This document shows positions 56,674 through 64,000 of a stretch of DNA of 64,000 nt, piece after piece. The position numbers were made by a program, and so were the translations under genes. Source of the DNA: Cellulomonas chengniuliangii (GTDB lineage: Bacteria; Actinomycetota; Actinomycetes; Actinomycetales; Cellulomonadaceae); contig NZ_CP101988.1 of the NCBI RefSeq assembly GCF_024508335.1, positions 2,790,001 to 2,854,000 on the forward strand. Reading direction: 5' to 3'. Position 1 is the stretch's first letter, and each line of letters begins with the position of its first letter. The notes below the pieces were generated by a model. It did no database searches. It worked only from the letters and a program-made list of their open reading frames with translations, and was not told the origin of the DNA.

Positions 56674-57771
56674 ATGTCTGAGCCGCAGGACACGTCAGGG
56701 ACGCCCGGCACGACAGGCCGCGGGAGCGCGTCCGACGCCGCAGGCTCCCAGCACCGGGACCAAGAGCTGGAACGGGACCAGGCGCGTCGGGGCCTGCCGC
56801 CACGCGAGCCGCACCGCGACCAAGGGCGGCGTGCCGGGCGGGCACGGCCCGGCGCCGTCTCCGAGTCGGTCGCCTACTCCCTCCCCGGCCGGGGGACGGG
56901 CGCGCTGACCCCCACCTTGATCGCCAAGCTCGGCGCCGAGGCATTCGGCGCCTTCGTCCTGGTGCTGTCAGGGCTCGGGGTCGCCCTGTACGCGGGCTTC
57001 ACCGGGCTGGGCGGGGGGCCGCTCGCGGTCGCGCTGGGGTTCGGCCTCGGCTACCTCGCCGCCGCGATCGCCGTGGGCCACGTCTCGGGCGCCCACTTCA
57101 ACCCCGCCGTGACCCTGGGCGCCGCGATCGCGCAGCGCATCTCATGGCGCGACCTCGTGCCCTACTGGATCGCCCAGCTGGTCGGCAGCGCCTTCGCCGC
57201 GGCGATCCTCTTCGTCGCGATCGCCACCTTCCCCGCCCTCGAGGGCGCCGAGCGCACCTTCTTCGCCACCGTCGCCAACGGGTTCGGCGAGCACTCGCCC
57301 ATCGCCGCGGTGTCCGGCGCCGCGGGCGAGGGGTTCGGGCTGTGGGGCGCACTGCTCATCGAGTGCGTCGTCGCGGCCGTCTTCGTGGGCGTGGCCCTCG
57401 GCTCGACGGACCGCAGGTCGAACCGCGCGCTGGCGCCGTTCTCGATCGGGTTCGCCCTGGCGGTGATGCTGCTGGTGTCCATCCCGGTGACCAACGGCTC
57501 GGTGAACCCCGCACGGTCCACCGCTGCGGCGATCTTCTCCGAGGGCTGGGCGTTCGGGCAGCTGTGGGTCTTCTGGGTGGCGCCGCTCGTGGGCGCCGCG
57601 ATCGCCGCCGTGGTCTACCGGGCCTTCGCGCCGGAGCCCTCGGAGGAGGGCCTGCAGCCCCAGGACGATGACGACGACGACGAGGTGGTCGTCGTCGAGG
57701 AGACTGTCACCAGCACCGAGACGACCGATGACGGGCCTGGCCGGGCCGGGCGACCGGAGCCGCGGGACTAG
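56674..57771 (+). CDS. Aquaporin (MIP family)
   Basis: The 365-residue channel has six membrane segments and both pore motifs, GAHFNPAVTLG and GSVNPARSTAAA. Uncommon features are a hydrophilic N-terminal extension of about 80 residues rich in Arg, Gly and Pro and an acidic C-terminal tail with a run of Asp, both absent from AqpZ (about 230 residues). Water rather than glycerol specificity is suggested by the AqpZ-like NPAR context but is not certain. The ATG at 56674 has AGGAAT upstream. Its TAG and the convergent DUF3017 stop share the bases CTAG. Confidence 0.88.
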   Translation: MSEPQDTSGTPGTTGRGSASDAAGSQHRDQELERDQARRGLPPREPHRDQGRRAGRARPGAVSESVAYSLPGRGTGALTPTLIAKLGAEAFGAFVLVLSGLGVALYAGFTGLGGGPLAVALGFGLGYLAAAIAVGHVSGAHFNPAVTLGAAIAQRISWRDLVPYWIAQLVGSAFAAAILFVAIATFPALEGAERTFFATVANGFGEHSPIAAVSGAAGEGFGLWGALLIECVVAAVFVGVALGSTDRRSNRALAPFSIGFALAVMLLVSIPVTNGSVNPARSTAAAIFSEGWAFGQLWVFWVAPLVGAAIAAVVYRAFAPEPSEEGLQPQDDDDDDEVVVVEETVTSTETTDDGPGRAGRPEPRD

Positions 57772-58352
57772 CCCGCGGGGACGATCTGCGACAGCACCCC
57801 GACAGCGAACGCGAAGCCGAGCAGCACCGCCACGTCGATCGGCCGGGACCGCACGGCCAGCGCCGCCGGATGGCCTTCGGGTGCGATGGCCCGCGCGACC
57901 GCGGCGGCGACCAACATCAACGCCAGGGACAGCGCGCCCCACGACATCCCGGCGACGACAGCGACGGCCGTCGCGACGGCGACCCCCGCCGACACCCACC
58001 ACAGCGAGGCGTTGCGCCCCGCCGCGAGGGACGCCCGCGCGATCTGCCGGGGGTCCAAGGGCTTCTCCTCGGGCGGCACGGGCGGCGCCACGACCACCGG
58101 CGTCGGCCCGGACGCGCGCGGCGAGGGCGCGCCGAGCGGCTGGTCGGCGGCCCCGTCAGCCGGGCTCGACGGGCTTGGGCGGGCGGGCGCCGGGCTGGGC
58201 TGCTCAGGGCTGGACTGCCCGGGGCTGGGCATCCCGGCGGTGTCAGCCGGGCCGCGCAGCGGGGGCCAGTGCGCAGGGCTCGTCGCACGCGACGGCTTCC
58301 CCTGCCGCCCGGGCTCGTTCTCGGGGCCCTGGCCGCTCTCTCCACGATTCAC
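57768..58352 (-). CDS. DUF3017 family membrane protein
   Basis: The 194-residue protein has a disordered first half rich in Pro, Ser and Ala, and then three membrane segments (LWWVSAGVAVATAVAVVAGMSW, LSLALMLVAAAVARAIA, IDVAVLLGFAFAVGVLSQIV). This is the DUF3017 layout, an actinobacterial family often found near purH. GTG 58352 (VNRGESGQG) has GGAGG upstream and is preferred to far longer in-frame extensions that would overlap the divergent reductase. Function unknown. Confidence 0.78.
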   Translation of the reverse strand: MNRGESGQGPENEPGRQGKPSRATSPAHWPPLRGPADTAGMPSPGQSSPEQPSPAPARPSPSSPADGAADQPLGAPSPRASGPTPVVVAPPVPPEEKPLDPRQIARASLAAGRNASLWWVSAGVAVATAVAVVAGMSWGALSLALMLVAAAVARAIAPEGHPAALAVRSRPIDVAVLLGFAFAVGVLSQIVPAG

Positions 58353-58392
58353 AGTCGCTCTGCCTCCCTCCGGGGAGACTACCGTTGCGGGC

Positions 58393-59682
58393 GTGCCGTC
58401 CTCACCGCCTGCGCCGTCGTCCTCCGCCGCACCGTGCGAGGGCGCCCGCACGGCTCCCCGCTCCGTCGTCGTCGTGGGCGGTGGCCTGGCCGGGGCGCAG
58501 GCCGTCATCGCGCTGCGGGAGCAGGGGTTCGACGGCCGCGTGACCCTGGTCGGCGCCGAGCGCGACGCCCCGTACGACCGCCCGCCGCTCTCCAAGCACC
58601 TGTTCGACCGCCCGGCCCCCACGCGGCTGGCGGACGAGCTGGGCGTCGACGCCCTGGCCCTGGCCGACGACGTCCGGCTCGGCGCGACAGCCACCGGCCT
58701 GCGGATCGGGGCGCATGACGTCGAGGTCCTCACGGACGACGGCTCCGTCACCGCCGACGCGCTCATCGCGGCGACCGGCGCCCATCCCGTGCGCCCTCGT
58801 GGCTGGGAGCACGCCATGACGCTGCACTCGGCCGCCGACGCGGAACGGCTGAGGGCGGCGCTGCGCCCGGGGGCCCGCCTCGTCGTCGTCGGGGCCGGCT
58901 GGATCGGCGCCGAGGTGGCCGGCGTGGCCGCGGCCGCCGGCGTCCACGTGCAGGTGGTCGAGGCCCTGCCGTCGCCGCTGTCGGCGCCGCTCGGGGTCGC
59001 GGTGGGCGCCGCGACCGCTCCCTGGTACGCCCTCGCGGGCGTGGACCTGCACACCGGCGTGCAGGTGGCCGGGGTGCGGCCCGACGGCGTGGACCTGGCC
59101 GACGGGCGGACGCTCGACGCCGACGTCGTCCTGGCCGCCGTGGGGGTTCGGCCGGCCACCGGCTGGCTGGCAGACGCTTTGCCCCTCGAGCCGGACGGCG
59201 CGCTGCGGGTGGACGAGCGGCACGCCCCCGAGGGCGGGCCGTGGCACGTGCGCGCCGTGGGCGACGTGGCCCGCCGCCGCTCGCCCCGGCACGGGATGGC
59301 GCCCGGCGGCCACTGGGACGGGGCCCTGCGCGGGCCCGCCGTGGCGGTGCGCGGGCTGCTCGACCCTGACGCCCCGGCCGAGGACCACGCGCCCTACGTG
59401 TTCTCGACCCAGCTCGGCCATGAGCTGGCGATGTTCGGCCAACGCGGCCACGACGACGACCTGGTGCTGCGCGGCGACCCGGCAGACCCGCACGCCGCGG
59501 ACGGCTGGTCCGCGCTCTGGTTCCGGAAGGGCACGGCCGACGTGACTGCCGTGCTCACCGTGGACCGCCCTCGAGACGTGGGCGCGGCCCGCCGCATGTT
59601 CACCGCTCCCGCGCTCCCCCGGGTCGACCGCGCAGTGGCGGCCGACCCGGGCGCGCCGCTGCGGAGCGCCGTCCTGGACTGA
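58393..59682 (+). CDS. FAD-dependent ferredoxin-reductase-like oxidoreductase
   Basis: The 429-residue flavoprotein has two dinucleotide folds: VVVVGGGLAGAQAVIALRE for FAD and VVVGAGWIGAEVAGVAAAAG for NAD(P)H. It also has DRPPLSKHLF, ATGAHPVRP and VRAVGDVARR, matching the rubredoxin/Rieske-ferredoxin reductase group. The C-terminal reductase domain (FSTQLGHELAMFGQRG) is present. Electron acceptor unknown. TACCGT (58380-58385) lies seven bases before GTG 58393, pointing to a leaderless start. Confidence 0.85.
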   Translation: MPSSPPAPSSSAAPCEGARTAPRSVVVVGGGLAGAQAVIALREQGFDGRVTLVGAERDAPYDRPPLSKHLFDRPAPTRLADELGVDALALADDVRLGATATGLRIGAHDVEVLTDDGSVTADALIAATGAHPVRPRGWEHAMTLHSAADAERLRAALRPGARLVVVGAGWIGAEVAGVAAAAGVHVQVVEALPSPLSAPLGVAVGAATAPWYALAGVDLHTGVQVAGVRPDGVDLADGRTLDADVVLAAVGVRPATGWLADALPLEPDGALRVDERHAPEGGPWHVRAVGDVARRRSPRHGMAPGGHWDGALRGPAVAVRGLLDPDAPAEDHAPYVFSTQLGHELAMFGQRGHDDDLVLRGDPADPHAADGWSALWFRKGTADVTAVLTVDRPRDVGAARRMFTAPALPRVDRAVAADPGAPLRSAVLD

Positions 59683-59714
59683 GCGTCGGGACGGCGCCCG
59701 CAGCGCCAGGGCGC

Positions 59715-61343
59715 TCAGTGCGCGAAGTGGCGCGTGCCCGTCAGGTAGAGGGTGACCCCGGCGGCCTGCGCGGCCGCGACGACCTCGTCGTCCCGCACGG
59801 ACCCGCCCGGCTGGACGACGGCGCGCACGCCCGCGTCGAGCAGCACCTGCAGGCCGTCCGCGAACGGGAAGAACGCGTCGGAGGCCGCCACCGACCCGCG
59901 CGCCCGCTGCACGTCGCCGGTGTTCGCGCGGTCCACCGCCAGGCGGCACGAGTCCACCCTGTTGACCTGGCCCATGCCGATGCCCACCGAGGCGCCGTCG
60001 GAGGCGAGCAGGATCGCGTTGGACTTCACGGCCCGCACCGCGCGCCAGGCGAAGGCCAGGTCGCGCAGCGTCGCCTCGTCGGCGGCCTCGCCCGCGGCGA
60101 GCGTCCAGGTCGTCGCGTCGTCGCCGTCAGCGTCCACCAGGTCGGTCTGCTGGGCCAGTGCGCCGCCGCTGATCGGCCGCAGCTCGAAGCGGCCGCCGTC
60201 GGCCGCCGTGACCTTGAGCAGCCGGATGTTCTTCTTGCGGGTCAGGACCTCGATCGCCTCGGGCTCGAAGTCGGGCGCCACGACGACCTCGGTGAACACC
60301 GGCGCGATCTGCTCGGCCGCCGCGAGGGTGAGGGTGCGGTTCGCGGCGATCACACCGCCGAACGCCGAGACGGGGTCGCAGGCGTGCGCCCGGGCGTGGG
60401 CCTGGGCGATGTCCTCGCCGATCGCGATGCCGCACGGGTTGGCGTGCTTGATGATCGCGACCGCCGGGGCGTCCTGGTCGTGCGCGGCGCGCCACGCGGC
60501 ATCGGCGTCGACGTAGTTGTTGTAGCTCATCTCCTTGCCGTGCAACTGCTCGGCGCCCGCGAGCCCGCGGCCCGCGGCGCCCTCGGCTCCCAGGTACAGC
60601 GCGGCGCCCTGGTGCGGGTTCTCGCCATAGCGCAGGACGCGGCCGCGCTCGTAGGCGCTGCCGGCGAACGCGGGGAACGCCGACTCCTGCGCCTGCGCGT
60701 CGGGGGCGTAGTCCTGCGCGAACCACTGCGCGACGGCCACGTCGTACGCCGCGGTGTGCGCGAACGCGTCGGCCGCGAGGCGGCGGCGCTCCGCCAGGGT
60801 GAAGCCCTCCGCCGCGGCCGCCGCGACCTCGGCGTAGCGGGCGGGGTCGATGACCACGGCCACGCTCGGGTGGTTCTTCGCCGCGGCGCGGACCATCGAG
60901 GGGCCGCCGATGTCGATCAGCTCGACGCACTCGTCGGCCGTGGCGCCGGAGGCCACCGTCGCGGAGAACGGGTACAGGTTGACCACGACCAGGTCGAAGG
61001 GCTCGACCTCGAGCTCGGCGAGCTGGGCCAGGTGCTCGGGCCGGCGCGTGTCCGCGAGGATCCCGGCGTGGACGCGCGGGTGCAGCGTCTTGACCCTGCC
61101 GTCGAGGCACTCCGGGAAGCCGGTGAGGTCCTCGACACGGGTCACGGGCACCCCCGCCGACGCGATGGTCGAGGCGGTCGAGCCGGTGGAGACGAGCTCG
61201 ACGCCCGCCTCGTGCAGGGCCGTGGCCAGCCCGGTGAGGCCGGTCTTGTCGAAGACGCTGAGCAGCGCGCGGCGGATCGGGCGGCGGGTCTCGGGCGCGT
61301 CGGGGTCGGCGACGGGCGCGAAGGGGGTGGCGAATCCGGACAT
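59715..61343 (-). CDS. purH: AICAR transformylase/IMP cyclohydrolase
   Basis: The 542-residue bifunctional enzyme does the last two steps of IMP synthesis. The N-terminal MGS-like IMP cyclohydrolase domain shows [40 protein letters not shown] and [17 protein letters not shown]. The transformylase part has [37 protein letters not shown] and [10 protein letters not shown]. Its substrate ZMP is the ligand of the riboswitch in its own leader. GGGAGG precedes ATG 61343. purN is upstream on the same strand. Confidence 0.96.
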   Translation of the reverse strand: MSGFATPFAPVADPDAPETRRPIRRALLSVFDKTGLTGLATALHEAGVELVSTGSTASTIASAGVPVTRVEDLTGFPECLDGRVKTLHPRVHAGILADTRRPEHLAQLAELEVEPFDLVVVNLYPFSATVASGATADECVELIDIGGPSMVRAAAKNHPSVAVVIDPARYAEVAAAAAEGFTLAERRRLAADAFAHTAAYDVAVAQWFAQDYAPDAQAQESAFPAFAGSAYERGRVLRYGENPHQGAALYLGAEGAAGRGLAGAEQLHGKEMSYNNYVDADAAWRAAHDQDAPAVAIIKHANPCGIAIGEDIAQAHARAHACDPVSAFGGVIAANRTLTLAAAEQIAPVFTEVVVAPDFEPEAIEVLTRKKNIRLLKVTAADGGRFELRPISGGALAQQTDLVDADGDDATTWTLAAGEAADEATLRDLAFAWRAVRAVKSNAILLASDGASVGIGMGQVNRVDSCRLAVDRANTGDVQRARGSVAASDAFFPFADGLQVLLDAGVRAVVQPGGSVRDDEVVAAAQAAGVTLYLTGTRHFAH

Positions 61344-61389
61344 GGGTGACCTCCCGGGTCGGTGCGGTCTCGTGAGACGGTCAGGACCC

Positions 61390-61483
61390 GAGCACCCAGG
61401 CGAACGGTGCGACGGCTAGGGGTACTTCCGGCCGCTCCCCGGTGGTTGAGCCCACCTCAGGCACGCCAGTCACGGCCACGAGC
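61390..61483 (-). promoter_or_regulatory. ZTP (pfl) riboswitch upstream of purH
   Basis: On the minus strand the purN-purH gap contains GCCGTGACTGGCG, a GGTGGG...AACC hairpin region, ACCACCGGGGAGCGG and CGCCTGGGTGCTCGG in the order of the pfl motif. A small GTCTC/GAGAC hairpin lies between it and the purH ribosome site. Binding of ZTP/ZMP should raise purH expression independently of purN. Confidence 0.9.
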
Positions 61484-61518
61484 AGTCTAGCGGCGGGGAG
61501 GACCGCCCCGTGGGCCGC

Positions 61519-62199
61519 TCAGCCGATCGTGACGTGGCGCCCCTCGACGCGGATTCCCTCGCGCGCGATCCGGCCCACCCACTCGACCAGCAGCGCCCGC
61601 TCGACGACCTTGATGCGCTCGTGCAGCGTCTCCTCGTCGTCCCCCGTCTCGACCGAGACGGCCTGCTGGGCGATGATCGCGCCGCTGTCCACCCCGGCGT
61701 CGACCACGTGCAGCGTGCAGCCGGTGACCCGCACGCCGTACGCCAACGCGTCACGGACCCCGTGCGCGCCGGGGAACGCCGGGAGCAGCGCCGGGTGGGT
61801 GTTGACCACCCGGTCGGGGAACCTGTCGAGGGTCGCCGCCCCGAGGATGCGCATGAACCCGGCGCTCACCACGAGATCGGGCCGGAACACGGCGATCGCC
61901 TCGGCGACGGCCCGGTCCCACGACTCCCGGTCCGGGAAGTCGGCCGGCGCCACCACCGCGGTCGCCACGCCCGCCGCCCGGGCGATCTCCAGCCCGCCGG
62001 CGGACGGCTTGTCGCTGATCACGCCGACGACGCGCGCCCCGTAGGCCGGGTCCTGATGCGCGCCGAGCAGCGCCGCCAGGTTGGACCCGGCCCCCGAGAC
62101 CAGCACCACGACTCGCCCCCCGGAGCGGGTCTGCGCGACGGGCGGGCGGGGCCCGTCACCCGCGGACGATGCGGACCTGGGGGGCTCGGGCGCGCTCAT
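61519..62199 (-). CDS. purN: Phosphoribosylglycinamide formyltransferase
   Basis: The 226-residue enzyme transfers a formyl group from 10-formyl-THF to GAR in purine synthesis. Motifs are VVLVSGAGSNLAALLGA, GVISDKPSAGGLEIA, DLVVSAGFMRILG and RVVNTHPALLPAFPGAHGVRDAL (catalytic NTHP), then GCTLHVVDAGVDSGAIIAQ. The N-terminus is extended by about 25 residues rich in Pro, Ser and Arg. TAGGGT (minus strand, 62206-62211) lies six bases before ATG 62199, suggesting a leaderless start. purH follows after the riboswitch. Confidence 0.95.
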   Translation of the reverse strand: MSAPEPPRSASSAGDGPRPPVAQTRSGGRVVVLVSGAGSNLAALLGAHQDPAYGARVVGVISDKPSAGGLEIARAAGVATAVVAPADFPDRESWDRAVAEAIAVFRPDLVVSAGFMRILGAATLDRFPDRVVNTHPALLPAFPGAHGVRDALAYGVRVTGCTLHVVDAGVDSGAIIAQQAVSVETGDDEETLHERIKVVERALLVEWVGRIAREGIRVEGRHVTIG

Positions 62200-62272
62200 G
62201 CGCCGACCCTAGCCTCCGAGCGGAGCGGCGCACGTGGGGCGTCCGTGGCCACCGATGCGGGAGAATGCTCAC

Positions 62273-62857
62273 GTGTCCAACCCGTACGCCCCGCCGCCCG
62301 CCGGCGCCACGCCCCCGGACCGGCAGCCCGGCCCCGGCGGCCCCCCTGCGGGCGCCCGCGACGGTCGGCGGCCGCCGCACCCCCCGCACCTGCCCGAGGG
62401 CCACGACCCCCGCCAGGGCCAGCGACCCCAGCCGGGCCGGCCACCGGTGCTGCCGCCCGACCCTGAGGCGGCGCGGGTCGCGAGCCGCCGGGTGCTGCAC
62501 TTCGGCCTGCTCATGCTCGCCACCGTGCTCACCAGCTCGCTCCCCCTGCCGTGGGGCGCCGCGAGCATCGCCTTCGTGCTGCTCTCGCTCGTCGTGGGGG
62601 TGCGCGCCCTGGCGGCCCTGCGCCGGGCCCGGGTGCGCGGCGTGCTGGCCCCCATGCTCACCATCGGCCTCGTCTTCTCGACGATGCTGGCCCTCACCAC
62701 CGTGAGCATGGTCGCGACCTGGCCCGTGCAGAGCGCGCGCGAGGACTGCCTGCGCAGCGCGCTCACGCTGTCGGCGCAGGCCCGCTGCGAGAAGGCCTAC
62801 CAGGACGACCTGATCACGTGGCAGCAGGACCTGATTGATCGCGCGAGCCGCGGCTGA
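62273..62857 (+). CDS. Small membrane protein with proline-rich N-terminus
   Basis: The 194-residue protein starts at GTG 62273 (VSNPYAPPPAGATPP). Its first 70 residues are Pro/Gly-rich and probably disordered. Two or three membrane segments follow (VLHFGLLMLATVLTSSLPL, ASIAFVLLSLVVGVRALAAL, MLTIGLVFSTMLALTTVSMV), then a short tail with two cysteines. I recognise the general type, widespread in actinobacteria beside purN/perM, but no characterised family. The last 44 bases overlap the convergent DUF6350 gene. Confidence 0.7.
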   Translation: MSNPYAPPPAGATPPDRQPGPGGPPAGARDGRRPPHPPHLPEGHDPRQGQRPQPGRPPVLPPDPEAARVASRRVLHFGLLMLATVLTSSLPLPWGAASIAFVLLSLVVGVRALAALRRARVRGVLAPMLTIGLVFSTMLALTTVSMVATWPVQSAREDCLRSALTLSAQARCEKAYQDDLITWQQDLIDRASRG

Positions 62858-64000
62858 CGGCACGGACCAGGGCTCGTCGGCACGCGGCGCGGAACGCGCC
62901 GTCGGCGGGGAGCGACACCGCCAGCACCCCGAGCAGCACCCCGCCGCCGAGCTGGAGGCCCACGGCGAACGGCGACGCCCCGAAGTCGCCCATCCGGCCG
63001 GGGCCGATGCCGCCGCTCGCCGCCACCGTCAACGCCGCGGCCATGGCGCCTGCGGCCAGGGACGCGGCGACGCCCGCGACCAAGGGGTCGATCGCGCGGT
63101 CCGCGGGCAGCCGCCGGTGCAGCCACCAGCCAGCCACCGCGCCAGCCACGAGCAGGAGCGCCGGCGCCGCGCCGAGCAGCCCTCCGGCCGTGCCCGGCTG
63201 CGGGAGCGCGCCGAGCAGCGGCACGGCGGGCAGCGGGCCTGAGACCACCTCGCCCGTCGTGAACGACGTGCCCGCGCCGACCCGGAAGCCCGGCCCGGTG
63301 AGCCAGGCCAACGCCCAGACCACCACGTTGGGCACGTAGGCGAGCTCTCCGACGGCCAGCACGCCGCCGCCCACCGGGTCCAGGTCGAGCACCCGGACGA
63401 TGTCGTTGATCGTGGCCCTGCCTGCCAGCGTCCACACCACCACGACGGCCGAGGCCACGGCCATGAGCATCGCCACGGCCAGCACCCCCGCCGTCACGCC
63501 GGTCCGGATCGGGGCGATCACCCGCGACCACAGGGGGCGCGTCAGCTCCCGGACCCGGGGGGCGTCGGGGCGGCGCGCGAGCCCGGTGGCCAGCCCGGTC
63601 GCCGAGACCGCCGCCCCGCCGATCAGCGCGAGGGCGACATCGGCGATGGTGGCGCGCATCAGCAGCGTGATGACCACCGCCACCGCGGTGTAGCCGCCGA
63701 CGCCCGCGACGAGGGACACGGTCGTCGCCTCGCCCGACCGGCGCGCGGAGGCGTGGCAGGTGAAGAGCGCGAGGCAGGTGATGCCCAACGGCATCAGGCT
63801 CACCATGTTGCCGCCCAAACCGAGCGGCACGCCGTGCCCGAGCAGCCACAGGCCCGCGCCGATCTCGGTGGAGCGGGTCCACGCCACGTCGCCGTTGGCC
63901 GGGTCCGCGGAGGTCACGACGTACGCCGTGACGGCAGGCAGCACCACGACGAGCAGGGACAGCAGCGCGCCCTGCAGCCCGGCGAGCAGGCCGGGCAGCC
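62814..64000 (-). CDS. DUF6350 (PerM-like) membrane protein, 5' end outside window
   Basis: The frame stays open through the window edge; upstream of the first in-frame GTG at 63947 it reads LLAGLQGALLSLLVV, so the true start lies beyond base 64000. At least 395 residues with many membrane segments are visible. LWLLGHGVPLGLGGNMVSLMPLGITCLALFTCHASARRSG is the diagnostic DUF6350 block. Mycobacterial PerM, placed in the same context, supports cell division under stress; the gene order perM-purN-purH agrees. Its 3' end overlaps the convergent small membrane-protein gene. Confidence 0.82.
   Translation of the reverse strand, partial: LPGLLAGLQGALLSLLVVVLPAVTAYVVTSADPANGDVAWTRSTEIGAGLWLLGHGVPLGLGGNMVSLMPLGITCLALFTCHASARRSGEATTVSLVAGVGGYTAVAVVITLLMRATIADVALALIGGAAVSATGLATGLARRPDAPRVRELTRPLWSRVIAPIRTGVTAGVLAVAMLMAVASAVVVVWTLAGRATINDIVRVLDLDPVGGGVLAVGELAYVPNVVVWALAWLTGPGFRVGAGTSFTTGEVVSGPLPAVPLLGALPQPGTAGGLLGAAPALLLVAGAVAGWWLHRRLPADRAIDPLVAGVAASLAAGAMAAALTVAASGGIGPGRMGDFGASPFAVGLQLGGGVLLGVLAVSLPADGAFRAACRRALVRAVSRGSRDQSGPAAT

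Overview
The window is very GC-rich, densely packed chromosomal DNA from an actinobacterium, most likely a cellulolytic member of the Micrococcales such as Cellulomonas or a relative. This rests on the AdnAB helicase-nuclease pair, the DUF3107/DUF3152/DUF3017/DUF6350 families, the perM-purN-purH order, frequent ATGA/GTGA start-stop overlaps, many leaderless TANNNT promoters and a secreted esterase carrying a CBM2 cellulose-binding module. The genus is an inference. I saw no phage, insertion sequence, CRISPR array, tRNA or rRNA. Fifty-three protein genes are described; the first (adnB) and the last (DUF6350) run off the window.

Layout. 0-5 kb: adnB-adnA, recombinational DNA repair (minus strand). 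5-16.7 kb: conserved housekeeping genes (DUF3152 protease-like protein, TetR regulator, DUF3107, ferritin-like protein, DEAD-box helicase, MarC, PHP phosphatase, aminopeptidase P, general stress protein, MgtE_N/CBS protein, DUF1003, Mrp). 16.7-20 kb: galactose operon deoR-galT-galK with an operator-like dyad at its head. 20-31.7 kb: the most unusual region. Four tandem paralogous cysteine-patterned lipoproteins lie between two MacB-like export modules (adaptor-ATPase-permease), with duplicated promoter regions, a double palindromic operator and a very long hairpin.

31.7-38.7 kb: aldo/keto reductase with a divergent MerR regulator, exonuclease III, a VOC protein, and one-carbon metabolism genes (glyA-folD behind a ZTP riboswitch, then GNAT and purU). 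39-44.6 kb: secreted esterase-CBM2 and a ROK-regulated sugar ABC transporter operon. 44.7-47.5 kb: glutaminase beside an amino-acid antiporter-like permease, possibly an acid-stress pair. 47.8-53.6 kb: a 1930-residue secreted amylase-pullulanase fusion with its own promoter/operator. 53.7-56.4 kb: DUF167, malate dehydrogenase and isocitrate dehydrogenase. 56.7-64 kb: aquaporin, DUF3017, a ferredoxin-reductase-like flavoprotein, purH (second ZTP riboswitch), purN, a small membrane protein and DUF6350.

Themes: carbohydrate capture (esterase, sugar ABC transporter, amylopullulanase, galTK), one-carbon and purine synthesis under ZTP control at two loci, and an expanded lipoprotein/ABC system whose function is unknown and which is the best candidate here for an undescribed system.
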